Below are positions 9,389 through 16,922 of a DNA stretch of 64,000 nucleotides, in pieces. The stretch is from Thermoplasmatota archaeon (lineage in GTDB: Archaea; Thermoplasmatota; Penumbrarchaeia; JASLWR01). The notes below the pieces were generated by a model. The model made no database searches. It saw only the letters and a list, made by a program, of their open reading frames with translations, and was not told where the DNA came from. The stretch lies in NCBI GenBank assembly GCA_030740765.1, contig JASLWR010000005.1:37610-101609 (forward strand), read 5' to 3'. The position numbers and the translations under genes were made by a program. Every line of letters starts with the position of its first letter. Within the stretch, counting starts at the first letter, position 1.

Positions 9389-9510
9389 TTATATTACCTC
9401 TTATCAATATGGCGAAATACCACAAGGTAAGATTCACGAGGGTAATACGATTATTTATTATATATTTACTGTATCCAATTTGGTTTTATATCCGATGATG
9501 TCGCGTTTGA

Positions 9511-9822
9511 TTATGGTTTCCGCTTTGAGAATATCATGACTGCATTACTGAGGTCCGTATCCATACCAACATCAAGAGCTTTCACGGGCATAAATATTAA
9601 TGAGGGAAGAAGAAATAACACATTCATCAGGAGAATGGAGGTTATCAGAAGGATCTGCCCCCTCTTTATAATACTGGAAATATTTACAATCCCTCTTTCT
9701 TTCGTCAGTTGTGAGAGCTTTATCTCCTTCTTTTTTTGGGCTGCTTTTTCCAAAAAAGTAGTTTCGGGGCGCTTTTTTGGGGTGGAATAGAGGCGGGTGG
9801 GTTTAAAAAAGTGCTTTTTCAT
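9511..9822 (-). CDS. Small basic membrane protein, hypothetical
   Basis: 103 residues, not recognised. The N-terminal ~50 residues are very basic (KKHFFKPTRLYSTPKKRPET, then KKKEIKLSQL). One or two hydrophobic helices follow at ~57-80 (ILLITSILLMNVLFLLPSLI), then a short polar end. No clear Shine-Dalgarno precedes the ATG. An 84-residue frame lies on the opposite strand; the - frame is preferred for its plausible basic-then-membrane layout. It could be spurious. Confidence 0.4.
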   Translation of the reverse strand: MKKHFFKPTRLYSTPKKRPETTFLEKAAQKKKEIKLSQLTKERGIVNISSIIKRGQILLITSILLMNVLFLLPSLIFMPVKALDVGMDTDLSNAVMIFSKRKP

Positions 9823-9945
9823 ACATACACCGACATGTGACTATTTTGGAATCAGACCGTAATAATATATCTATTCTTATTAGGATTTTCCCCTGAGTTT
9901 CAGGGAAGCTAGACAATTTTTGTATTTCAATGAACCGTGAATTGT

Positions 9946-10065
9946 TCAATTTGATAATCCTTTCAGAACTTCCGTGAATGTATCGATGTCGATATCCAGA
10001 TGTTTTGCCGCTTCCCTTGCAACATCGGTCTTAATGATTTTCATTATATTCGGGCTCAAAGCCAT
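9946..10065 (-). CDS. 39-residue protein coupled to the winged-helix gene upstream
   Basis: ATG at 10065, TGA at 9946-9948. It begins 10 nt after the stop of the winged-helix gene, in the same direction. The sequence is mostly helical: MALSPNIMKIIKTDVAREAA, then KHLDIDIDTFTEVLKGLSN. AAGGATG just upstream may act as a Shine-Dalgarno. No family recognised. In AbiE-type modules the toxin follows the regulator; this is far too short for that toxin and could be a remnant or an unrelated small protein. Confidence 0.4.
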   Translation of the reverse strand: MALSPNIMKIIKTDVAREAAKHLDIDIDTFTEVLKGLSN

Positions 10066-10075
10066 ATAATCATCC

Positions 10076-10675
10076 TTACTCGTAATACCTCGATATCAAT
10101 ATCTCCGCTGCCTCGTTACATTCCGCTCCTTCTCTCAATAGATCGACAATTAGTTGTTGTATGCTAACGGTCGGCCAATTTTCGATTGTCTTTCCATCCC
10201 AGAAGACGTGTTCATCCCCTAGAATGATCCTGACATTGCCTTTCCCGACGTAACCGTTTTCAGCCATGTAAATATGCCAATCATGGGCGTCTTCGAGTAA
10301 TACATAAAGATCAAATTTTCGTGGGAACAGATAGTTTCCCATCAATTGTTCTGCAAAATACGTGGTGAGAGCATATTTCATATTTGCATTTTCGAGTACC
10401 TTCTTTGGCATCTGGATGTGGTATTCACGATATAATCCGGGTGTATGGCGGCCGGACCAAATTTCGAAAAGCTCATGGGGCTTTCGCACCGTGCCGCCCT
10501 CGATTATTCCTTTTTCCTGAAGGTTTTTCAGTATTCGGTGTGCCCACCCGTAAGAGACGTCTCCGAGCTTTGCAATCCTGTACCAGGTCAGCTTGTTCTT
10601 TTGGGTACTAAGTAATATTCGGTATAATCGCTCGACCTTTATACCCCTCAGGGATTTTGATATTTCGTCATTCAT
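10076..10675 (-). CDS. Winged-helix regulator resembling AbiEi-type antitoxin
   Basis: 199 residues from ATG 10675; a TTG at 10696 would add seven. The ATG is ~29 nt from a TATA box, as for a leaderless archaeal gene. Residues ~15-75 form a winged helix (TWYRIAKLGDVSYGWAHRIL, then KNLQEKGIIEG). Residues ~100-199 form an alpha/beta domain (KFDLYVLLEDAHDWHIYM, then GNVRIILGDEHVF) like the C-terminal half of AbiEi-family regulators. In AbiE type IV modules such proteins repress their own promoter and counter a nucleotidyltransferase toxin. No toxin of that kind follows, so it is an orphan or a plain regulator. Family call tentative. Confidence 0.6.
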   Translation of the reverse strand: MNDEISKSLRGIKVERLYRILLSTQKNKLTWYRIAKLGDVSYGWAHRILKNLQEKGIIEGGTVRKPHELFEIWSGRHTPGLYREYHIQMPKKVLENANMKYALTTYFAEQLMGNYLFPRKFDLYVLLEDAHDWHIYMAENGYVGKGNVRIILGDEHVFWDGKTIENWPTVSIQQLIVDLLREGAECNEAAEILISRYYE

Positions 10676-10697
10676 ACGATATATCTCATGTCGCAAT

Positions 10698-10759
10698 ACT
10701 ATAAATAAGTTACGGATATATCGGTATTGTTGAATATTATATAAATATAACGGATATAT
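10698..10759 (-). promoter_or_regulatory. TATA box and paired ACGGATATAT sites upstream of the winged-helix gene
   Basis: On the - strand ACTTATTTATAGT (10698-10710) is a TATA-like box ~29 nt from the ATG at 10675. Two direct copies of ACGGATATAT (+ strand reading) lie at 10712-10721 and 10750-10759, immediately upstream, with a partial match (ACGATATAT) at the start of the gene. They may be operator sites for the regulator itself. Confidence 0.45.
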
Positions 10760-10918
10760 TTTTCCCCCTGATTCATCAAGCTCGTCTAAGAATAGCCGGA
10801 TTTTATCGGGGATATGATTTGACGATACATTATTTTCTATTGAAATACATACGTGATCGGTTTAGATACTAAACGATCTATTTACCGCAAATACGTAGAT
10901 ATAAACAGCCTGAATAAC

Positions 10919-11395
10919 TCAGGTTGCGACCCGATTTTTGCCTCTATGATTTATCGAGAATATCGCTGAATAGAAATTACTAATTCGTTCCTTGATCGCA
11001 AGCCCCGCCAGAATGATTCTTCCCCTGCAGTCTTCGAGGAATTCTGTGACCAGAAAGAACAAGGTCCAGTTGTCAGCCTCGGACCTAGAGCGATTGATCG
11101 CACCAATATCCGAAAGGGTTTTTAGTACTTTAGCGGTTCTCTTGTTACCCCAGTGGTATTTTAACGACATGTATGTGTTTATCAACTGCTGCTGCCGTCC
11201 AAAACAGTCGAAATGATAAATGATGACGTAAAGTAATAATTTGGCTTCAGCCCTACCGATCGTATCATCCAATTTACTTTCGATGTCCTTTATTCCTTTT
11301 CTGTATTCCTTCAGTTTCCGTGTGTCCTTTCGTTTGTTTATTATATCAACCCCGTTTATCTTTTTCAAGTGGATCATAGGTAACGGAAATCCCAT
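10919..11395 (-). CDS. Hypothetical protein with helix-rich, winged-helix-like core
   Basis: 158 residues, not recognised. A basic N-terminal part (residues 10-40) is followed by a helical region with LKYHWGNKRTAKVLKTLSDI, which could be a recognition helix and wing, and a basic C terminus (INHRGKNRVAT). The ATG at 11395 lies ~30 nt after a TATA box, suggesting a leaderless transcript. The stretch around it is AT-rich and looks accessory. Confidence 0.55.
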   Translation of the reverse strand: MGFPLPMIHLKKINGVDIINKRKDTRKLKEYRKGIKDIESKLDDTIGRAEAKLLLYVIIYHFDCFGRQQQLINTYMSLKYHWGNKRTAKVLKTLSDIGAINRSRSEADNWTLFFLVTEFLEDCRGRIILAGLAIKERISNFYSAIFSINHRGKNRVAT

Positions 11396-11420
11396 GACAA
11401 ATTAGACAAATGATTGGCGA

Positions 11421-11430
11421 GTATATAAAT
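11421..11430 (-). promoter_or_regulatory. TATA box for the hypothetical gene at 11395
   Basis: The - strand reads ATTTATATAC, centred ~30 nt before the ATG at 11395, the spacing expected for a leaderless archaeal transcript. Confidence 0.5.
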
Positions 11431-11541
11431 GTAATTATGAGGGAGGGGGGTAAGTGAAAGTAAAACTTTTTTAGAACTGGCTGCTGAATAAGAAAGTGAA
11501 AGTAAGATGGAAATGAGGAGTGGCTGATTTCTGAAATCTTA

Positions 11542-11648
11542 GAACATTTGTCGATGGATGTCGGGAACATTTGTCGGGCAGATATGAGAATACTTTCAGG
11601 TAGATCGGATAACATTTGTCGTATGATGATGATAAACTACATTTGAGC
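11542..11648 (+). repeat. Iteron-like array with 22-23 bp period, motif GAACATTTGTCG
   Basis: GAACATTTGTCG occurs exactly at 11542-11553 and 11565-11576, with one base changed at 11610-11621 (TAACATTTGTCG). A degenerate copy (GAATACTTTCAG) sits at 11588. Starts are thus 11542, 11565, 11588 and 11610, that is steps of 23, 23 and 22 bp; a fifth partial match (CTACATTTGAGC) starts at 11637. The motif keeps one face of the helix about every two turns. It lies in the 458-bp gap between the hypothetical gene (11395) and the ubiquitin-like gene (11854). It could be a cooperative operator or a replication or recombination site. Confidence 0.65.
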
Positions 11649-11853
11649 TAAACCGATCACAGAAGTATTGAAATGAAATGGCCCGTTTTCCTCGTCCTTC
11701 CCTCCGACTCTTTAATCAAACATTCCGCTTTCTCGATAAACGCTCCTCAGCATCAGTAGTTTACAGAAATTATACAATAAGATTTAATATAGTTTAGTAG
11801 TATATTGCCATCGAACCAGCTATTAATTATAATAAATTCAGGAGGATCGAAAT

Positions 11854-12096
11854 ATGACGATTCGCATTACTATTCGGGATGCCGACACCGGCAGCAAAGT
11901 GGAGATGGACCTCGAAGAAGATAATTCCATCGAGGAGACCATAGAAAGCGCGGCAAGTTACTGGGAAAAGGAAGCAGGCGCCTACGTGCTTAGATACGGC
12001 AAGAAAGTGCTTAGGGGACAGACCACCATCGGGATGTCTGCCATCCGCGACGGGGACCTGCTGGAGTTGATTCCCGACCCAGAAGGCGGTTATTGA
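11854..12096 (+). CDS. Ubiquitin-like beta-grasp protein ending in Gly-Gly-Tyr
   Basis: 80 residues with a strong AGGAGG (11840-11845) 8 nt before the ATG. The pattern beta-beta-helix-beta-beta (ITIRDADTGSKVEMDL, helix SIEETIESAASYWEKE, YVLRYGKKVLRGQTTIG, then DGDLLELIP) fits the ubiquitin/YukD-EsaB branch of beta-grasp proteins. It ends PDPEGGY: a diglycine with one extra residue, as in precursors that need trimming before E1 activation. The next gene downstream on the same strand encodes a JAMM protease able in principle to do this. No E1- or E2-like gene is in the window. It could instead be a non-conjugated YukD-like protein. Confidence 0.75.
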   Translation: MTIRITIRDADTGSKVEMDLEEDNSIEETIESAASYWEKEAGAYVLRYGKKVLRGQTTIGMSAIRDGDLLELIPDPEGGY

Positions 12097-12293
12097 AATT
12101 TCTTAACCCGGAGAGGCTCCTTAGATCCGCAATCCTCGGGCTTTCTAAATGTGAACCCATTGCTGACAAGATCGGTTAATCCAGAGGAAATGTCGGTTGA
12201 TGGTTTAGCAATTTTATTAGATGTACTGTAATTTCTTAATTTTACTCGGCAATACTTCCAGGCTGATTGTCCTGGTCACGGGTGTTTGTCATT

Positions 12294-13310
12294 ATGAATC
12301 CGGATGTTAGAAAACTTCTCGATATGCTGGAGGAAACGGTGGATGGTATCGATGATGAGGCTCGTATAAAACTTCTTCCGATAATAACCGGGTTCGTAAA
12401 CGATCTGAAACGCGATATCGGAAGGGTGATGAAGCTTAAGGCGGACAAGCGTCTCAGGGATCTCGAAATGTCCCTGGACCTTAAATACCGTAAAAAAATT
12501 TCAAATATCAAACTTTCTGACATTCCGGAAGAGGTCGTGGCCGAGATACGCCAAATGTGCGAGTTGGAACTGGCTTCGAAATACCGGGAACTGGAAATAC
12601 AATCAGCGAATATTACTGGCGCTGGGGAAAAACCGGTTTCCGAAACGGGCCCGAAAGTGGAGGAAACCTTAGATGACGCTGCAGATGCCCAAAATAGTTC
12701 CGATGCAAGCTCCGCTACTCAAGGACAAGTTGTTGCTGCACCTGTAGAAAAACGCAGTTTTTCGAAGGTAAAGCATAATCTAAGATTATGCAGAGCAAAG
12801 CGGGCATCCTCGGAAAGTTCCCCTACGGATGAAGAACTCCCTGTTTTAATGCCTATTGAGCCAGTGGAACTCTATTTCAGATCGCAGGCGTTCAGGGCCA
12901 TGATGGAACACTGCATTGATATTGGGAAGCGGGAACTCGAGGCCCTGGGATTTCTGCTTGGCGATCATTTCACCCACGAAGGCGATGTGTATACTGTGGT
13001 TGAGGAGGTTGTCACCTCGGAGTTGGATTCCTCTATCATATCGGTCAAAATAAAAGATTTCACGCCCATGTTCGAAAGGATGCACGAAATAGAGAAGGCC
13101 GGAAAAGATTTTATTCTCGTAGGGTGGTATCACTCTCACCCTGGTCACACCTGTTTTTTATCCCCCACGGATGTTGATACACAGAAAAGGATGTTCCGGA
13201 AAGATTATCACGCGGCAGTGGTGGTGGATCCTGTCAATTCAGAGGTCAAATCGTTCAAGCTTGGAAAAGGGGAAGACTATCGGGAAATATCCTACGGCGT
13301 GTATCGTTGA
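12294..13310 (+). CDS. JAMM/MPN+ metalloprotease with N-terminal helical region
   Basis: 338 residues from ATG 12294 (a TTG at 12267 adds nine). Residues ~1-110 are helical and charged (EVVAEIRQMCELELASKYRE), then a low-complexity linker (~115-185), then an MPN domain (~190-338). The JAMM zinc site is complete: Glu216 in ELEALGFLLG, and His280-Ser-His282 with Ser290 and Asp293 in WYHSHPGHTCFLSPTDVD. The closest pattern is Rpn11/CSN5, isopeptidases that remove or mature ubiquitin-like tags. Its neighbour at 11854 is a ubiquitin-like protein with GG-Tyr end. It is convergent with the membrane AAA operon. Protease activity is well supported; the substrate is inferred. Confidence 0.9.
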   Translation: MNPDVRKLLDMLEETVDGIDDEARIKLLPIITGFVNDLKRDIGRVMKLKADKRLRDLEMSLDLKYRKKISNIKLSDIPEEVVAEIRQMCELELASKYRELEIQSANITGAGEKPVSETGPKVEETLDDAADAQNSSDASSATQGQVVAAPVEKRSFSKVKHNLRLCRAKRASSESSPTDEELPVLMPIEPVELYFRSQAFRAMMEHCIDIGKRELEALGFLLGDHFTHEGDVYTVVEEVVTSELDSSIISVKIKDFTPMFERMHEIEKAGKDFILVGWYHSHPGHTCFLSPTDVDTQKRMFRKDYHAAVVVDPVNSEVKSFKLGKGEDYREISYGVYR

Positions 13311-13325
13311 ATTGTGAAGATGGAG

Positions 13326-13616
13326 TCAGCTACGCTTGAGTTTTATACCCTTTGGAAGGAAGATACCCAGTATAAGCAATATAAAAAAACAGATCAGAAT
13401 AAAGTAAAAGAGGACCACTTCATCCGAGGGCCAATCAATTTTATTTTTTACCACGTTCACGAGAATGAAAAAGGCCGCTATCACCAGTGTGAAACCAAAG
13501 AGCTTCCCTGTATTCTTTACGGTCAGGGGCCAGTTCCTCCTGGGATCCGGGAATTTCAACCCAATGAACACTAGGATCACAATAAATGCTATTATCATCC
13601 AATCGGTCCATATCAT
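13326..13616 (-). CDS. Small three-helix membrane protein at the end of the AAA operon
   Basis: 96 residues from ATG 13616 (a TTG at 13625 is also possible). Three hydrophobic helices are visible: MIIAFIVILVFIGL, LFGFTLVIAAFFILVNVV and VVLFYFILICFFILLILGIF, with a short basic end. It starts 5 bp after the AAA ATPase stop, so it is the fourth gene of that operon and may be an accessory subunit. No family recognised. The + strand frame over the same bases is a shadow. Confidence 0.65.
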   Translation of the reverse strand: MIWTDWMIIAFIVILVFIGLKFPDPRRNWPLTVKNTGKLFGFTLVIAAFFILVNVVKNKIDWPSDEVVLFYFILICFFILLILGIFLPKGIKLKRS

Positions 13617-13621
13617 AATTA

Positions 13622-16600
13622 TCAATCCCAGTCATCGTCCACGTCATTTCGTCCTCCACCGTACCGCCGCTTACCACGCAGGTCTTCTTCCTCCCACCCA
13701 TTCTCCGGTTCATCATAGTCATCTTCTTCCTCTTCATCGTAATCATCATCCCACCCCTCATCATCCTTTTTACCGCCATCGTACCGGCTCACCCGGTATG
13801 ACCTCTCACCCTCACCGCGTCCGCTTTTTTTCGTCAGTCCAATTCCCTCTCCGATTCTCTTGTGGACCTTCCTCTCGTAATGCGACTGCAGCTCGATGTA
13901 GTCCTTCTGCATCTTCTTCGAGATGGACGGCTTCAGAATGTCGATCATATCATGGAAATCGTCCATGGTTATGGAGGTTTTCTTCTTCGTTGAAAGCGCC
14001 CGTTTCATTGCCTGTGTTGCGCATTCTCGGCAAAGATTCGCAAGGTCCGCTCCGGAATACCCGTCGGTTAATTCCGCAATCTCTCTCACATTGATCTTTC
14101 CCCGCGTAGGCTTGCCCTTCAGGTGTATCTTCAATATCTCCACCCGATCCCGGGGTCCCGGCGGCGGCACGTACATCACTTTATCGAACCTGCCGGGTCT
14201 TAACAACGCAGGGTCTACCAACTCGGGCTTGTTTGTGGCTGCGATTATTATGATTCCCGCGAACTCATCCATGCCGTCCATCTCGGAAAGCATTATGCTC
14301 AACAGCCTCGGGGTGACGTCGTCGGCGCTGTAGAAGTCCCTTCGTTTTGCTATTGCGTCTATCTCGTCCAGGAACAGAAGGCAGGGCTGTTTTTCCCGAG
14401 CTATCTTGAAAAGGTCGTTTATGAGATTCTCGGATTCGCCGTACCATTTCGACATCACGTCGGAGCATTTGACCCCGATCATCTCCACCTTCAGTTCGGT
14501 GGCTATTACCCGCATCAACAGCGTCTTCCCGCATCCAGGGGGACCGAACAGTATCATGCCCTTGGGTGGCACTACTCCATATTTTTTTGACATTTCCGGC
14601 CTTAATAGCGGGCCTATCATTGAGTCGGTTATCTCACTCTTGACGCCCTTGAGCCCCCCAACATTTTCGAAAGACGATTTCCGGAAGCTCATCATATCCG
14701 ATATCCTTGTTCCCACCCCAACGGTCTTCTTGTCCGTGTAGAATTCGGAGTAAGCTCCCCTCAGGATTAAGCCTAAATTGATTGCGAGCATAAGGACTGG
14801 GAATACAAGAACGTAAACCAGTATATACTTCCATGAAAAGATAATATCTGTCTTGAAATCGGCGAGGAACATTCCTCCGATAGTAGCAGCAAGCAGTATA
14901 CCCCCTGCGGTGAATGAATATATGAACACTTTTTGGCCATTGCTTCTGGATTCGATCTTTTTCTTGATAAGATATACCACCAGCACCATTAGAACCCATA
15001 TCAATATCTGCATTATTGGCACCATGGAGGTCATATAGTCCTTTATGAAACTGGTCATGGCAGCGCCGTCGATATCTCTTATACTGCCGAAAGCATTGAA
15101 GTAACTAGTTGGTGAAAATATTTGATCGCCGGGGACCCTGGAGAATGTTGTTATACTGTTCTTTTCGGTTGCGTACGGTGATACTATGAACGATAGGTTG
15201 ATCACGTTACCGGTGGCAGTCACAATGGAGAGGAAAAGGCCTGATAAGACAGTGACTGTAATACTTGTAAAGAGAGAGAAAAGGAAGATCGAGAAAACAG
15301 GAACAAGGAACGAGATTCCGAAGGTGGAAAGAAAAACTGTCAGGAACGATAGATAACCGAATTTCCAGTTGAACAACGAGCATAGAGTGACAATGAGGGC
15401 GAAAATCATGAAGAGCAGCCCGAACTCCGCTGTCTGAAATGCTGTGGAGCCTATGGCAACGAAACTAACGAATATTAGTGCTATGAAAGGGAACCTGTAC
15501 CCGATAGCTCCCGTAATGAGAGCGATTATCATAACCATCCACCACGGGTAAAAGGGACACCACAGGGCTCCGAAGAATCCCAGGAATCCAAATGCTACGG
15601 CTGTGCTGATGTTCTTTTTCCGCTCTATGTTCCTGAACCGTTTCTCAAGATTGGTTACGATTTTCCCGTATCCCTTCAATTCTACCTTTTTCTTATCCTG
15701 CGCGGTTTCTACCTCCCGACGGCCCCGATCCAAAAGATAGAAAAAGGATATTGGGAACATAAGGGTCACTATGACAAGGGTAACCATTACCTTGAGACTG
15801 AAGAAGTCCATGATGTCTAATCCGGTGGATATGTCGTTCACGTCGTAATTGATCAAGAAAGTAAAATCCGTGGTATTCCCGTCGATGGTCACCGTTATTT
15901 CTTTCGGATCGTAACCGCTCTCCAATGGCTCTACTTTTATGTTGTATTCACCATCCCTGATGTCCGGGGGTGTCCAGAAAAGGCCGTTTACAGTTGATCC
16001 TGAAACTCGATATCCCGCTGAGTTGAACACTGTGACATTTGCCTCTACATAACTTGATCTTACCTCGTCATAGGCCCCAACGATTATACCGTATAGATAC
16101 GTTTCCTCGGGCACCGTTACATCGTAACTGTATTCTCTTGAGGTCATGGGTGTCATGTACTCATCGTAGGCGGTGACACGGAAGATAACCGAGGTGTTTC
16201 CCGGGTACCGGGGAATATTTGTCTTGTATGAGTTGTCGTCGATCCTGATCAAGGAGTTCGGCCAGTTTATCTCATTTAAATTGCCTGGAAGTTGGAACGA
16301 TACGTTGATGTCGGCCCGGGTGATTATCACACCTGGCCAAATTCCCTGTATCCTCACCTCAACGGTGTCATTGACAGTGGGGGGGACCGGACCATAGGTG
16401 AGGTTCATATTTTCCTTGAAAGAGGGGAATCTCCAGGCGATCTTGGGTGCTACCTCGTAGTAATAAGTTTGCGATTCTAGCTGTCGGACCCCGTCATACA
16501 CAGAGACGTAGAATGAAACATTCGTGTTGCCCGGATACCCGTAAAGCTCGACAAAGGCTTCGGTCTCGCTGGTGAGGTTCATCTCATATGCGCCGGAGGA

Positions 16601-16909
16601 TTTGAAATCCCCTCCCTTGATGTCCAGCCAAATGTATGCCCATAATAGCTCCGCACCGTTTCTGGATTGAATGCTTACGTTCACTTCCTCATATTCAGAA
16701 GGTATTGCAGGAGAGTATGAAAGTAAGATATTATCGTCGAAATTATCGTTTATAAAAACGGCTCCTTGTGAGGTCTCGATGACGGAGGTGAATACCAGGG
16801 TGGAAATGAACCCCAGCAGGATCAGCGGTAGTATTTTGTACTTGTGACAATGTTCGCGGAATCGCGGCCCCAAAGGGGACCGATTCTGCTGAATCGATCT
16901 GTATTTCAT
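13622..16909 (-). CDS. Multipass membrane AAA+ ATPase with extracytoplasmic Ig-like domains
   Basis: 1095 residues from ATG 16909 (preceded by AAGTGAT; a GTG lies 9 nt upstream). A signal/anchor helix lies at ~20-45, Ig-like and carboxypeptidase-regulatory-like beta domains at ~50-365, a helix near 380, about eight membrane helices at ~440-700, and a Cdc48/FtsH-type AAA module at ~720-1000. The AAA module has FGPPGCGKTLL (Walker A), LLFLDEIDAIA (Walker B), ATNKPELVDPALLRPGRFDK (sensor 1 and arginine fingers) and the HLKGKP-type second region. No protease domain follows. The tail (~1010-1095) is very acidic and ends DVDDDWD. It probably unfolds or extracts membrane or surface proteins. It sits in one operon with two VWA proteins. 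Confidence 0.88.
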   Translation of the reverse strand: MKYRSIQQNRSPLGPRFREHCHKYKILPLILLGFISTLVFTSVIETSQGAVFINDNFDDNILLSYSPAIPSEYEEVNVSIQSRNGAELLWAYIWLDIKGGDFKSSGAYEMNLTSETEAFVELYGYPGNTNVSFYVSVYDGVRQLESQTYYYEVAPKIAWRFPSFKENMNLTYGPVPPTVNDTVEVRIQGIWPGVIITRADINVSFQLPGNLNEINWPNSLIRIDDNSYKTNIPRYPGNTSVIFRVTAYDEYMTPMTSREYSYDVTVPEETYLYGIIVGAYDEVRSSYVEANVTVFNSAGYRVSGSTVNGLFWTPPDIRDGEYNIKVEPLESGYDPKEITVTIDGNTTDFTFLINYDVNDISTGLDIMDFFSLKVMVTLVIVTLMFPISFFYLLDRGRREVETAQDKKKVELKGYGKIVTNLEKRFRNIERKKNISTAVAFGFLGFFGALWCPFYPWWMVMIIALITGAIGYRFPFIALIFVSFVAIGSTAFQTAEFGLLFMIFALIVTLCSLFNWKFGYLSFLTVFLSTFGISFLVPVFSIFLFSLFTSITVTVLSGLFLSIVTATGNVINLSFIVSPYATEKNSITTFSRVPGDQIFSPTSYFNAFGSIRDIDGAAMTSFIKDYMTSMVPIMQILIWVLMVLVVYLIKKKIESRSNGQKVFIYSFTAGGILLAATIGGMFLADFKTDIIFSWKYILVYVLVFPVLMLAINLGLILRGAYSEFYTDKKTVGVGTRISDMMSFRKSSFENVGGLKGVKSEITDSMIGPLLRPEMSKKYGVVPPKGMILFGPPGCGKTLLMRVIATELKVEMIGVKCSDVMSKWYGESENLINDLFKIAREKQPCLLFLDEIDAIAKRRDFYSADDVTPRLLSIMLSEMDGMDEFAGIIIIAATNKPELVDPALLRPGRFDKVMYVPPPGPRDRVEILKIHLKGKPTRGKINVREIAELTDGYSGADLANLCRECATQAMKRALSTKKKTSITMDDFHDMIDILKPSISKKMQKDYIELQSHYERKVHKRIGEGIGLTKKSGRGEGERSYRVSRYDGGKKDDEGWDDDYDEEEEDDYDEPENGWEEEDLRGKRRYGGGRNDVDDDWD

Positions 16910-16922
16910 GGTTATCACTTAC

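Noticed and set aside
11542..11648. CRISPR array
   Set aside because: The 12-bp motifs have only ~11-bp intervals and degenerate copies; repeats and spacers are too short and no cas gene is present.
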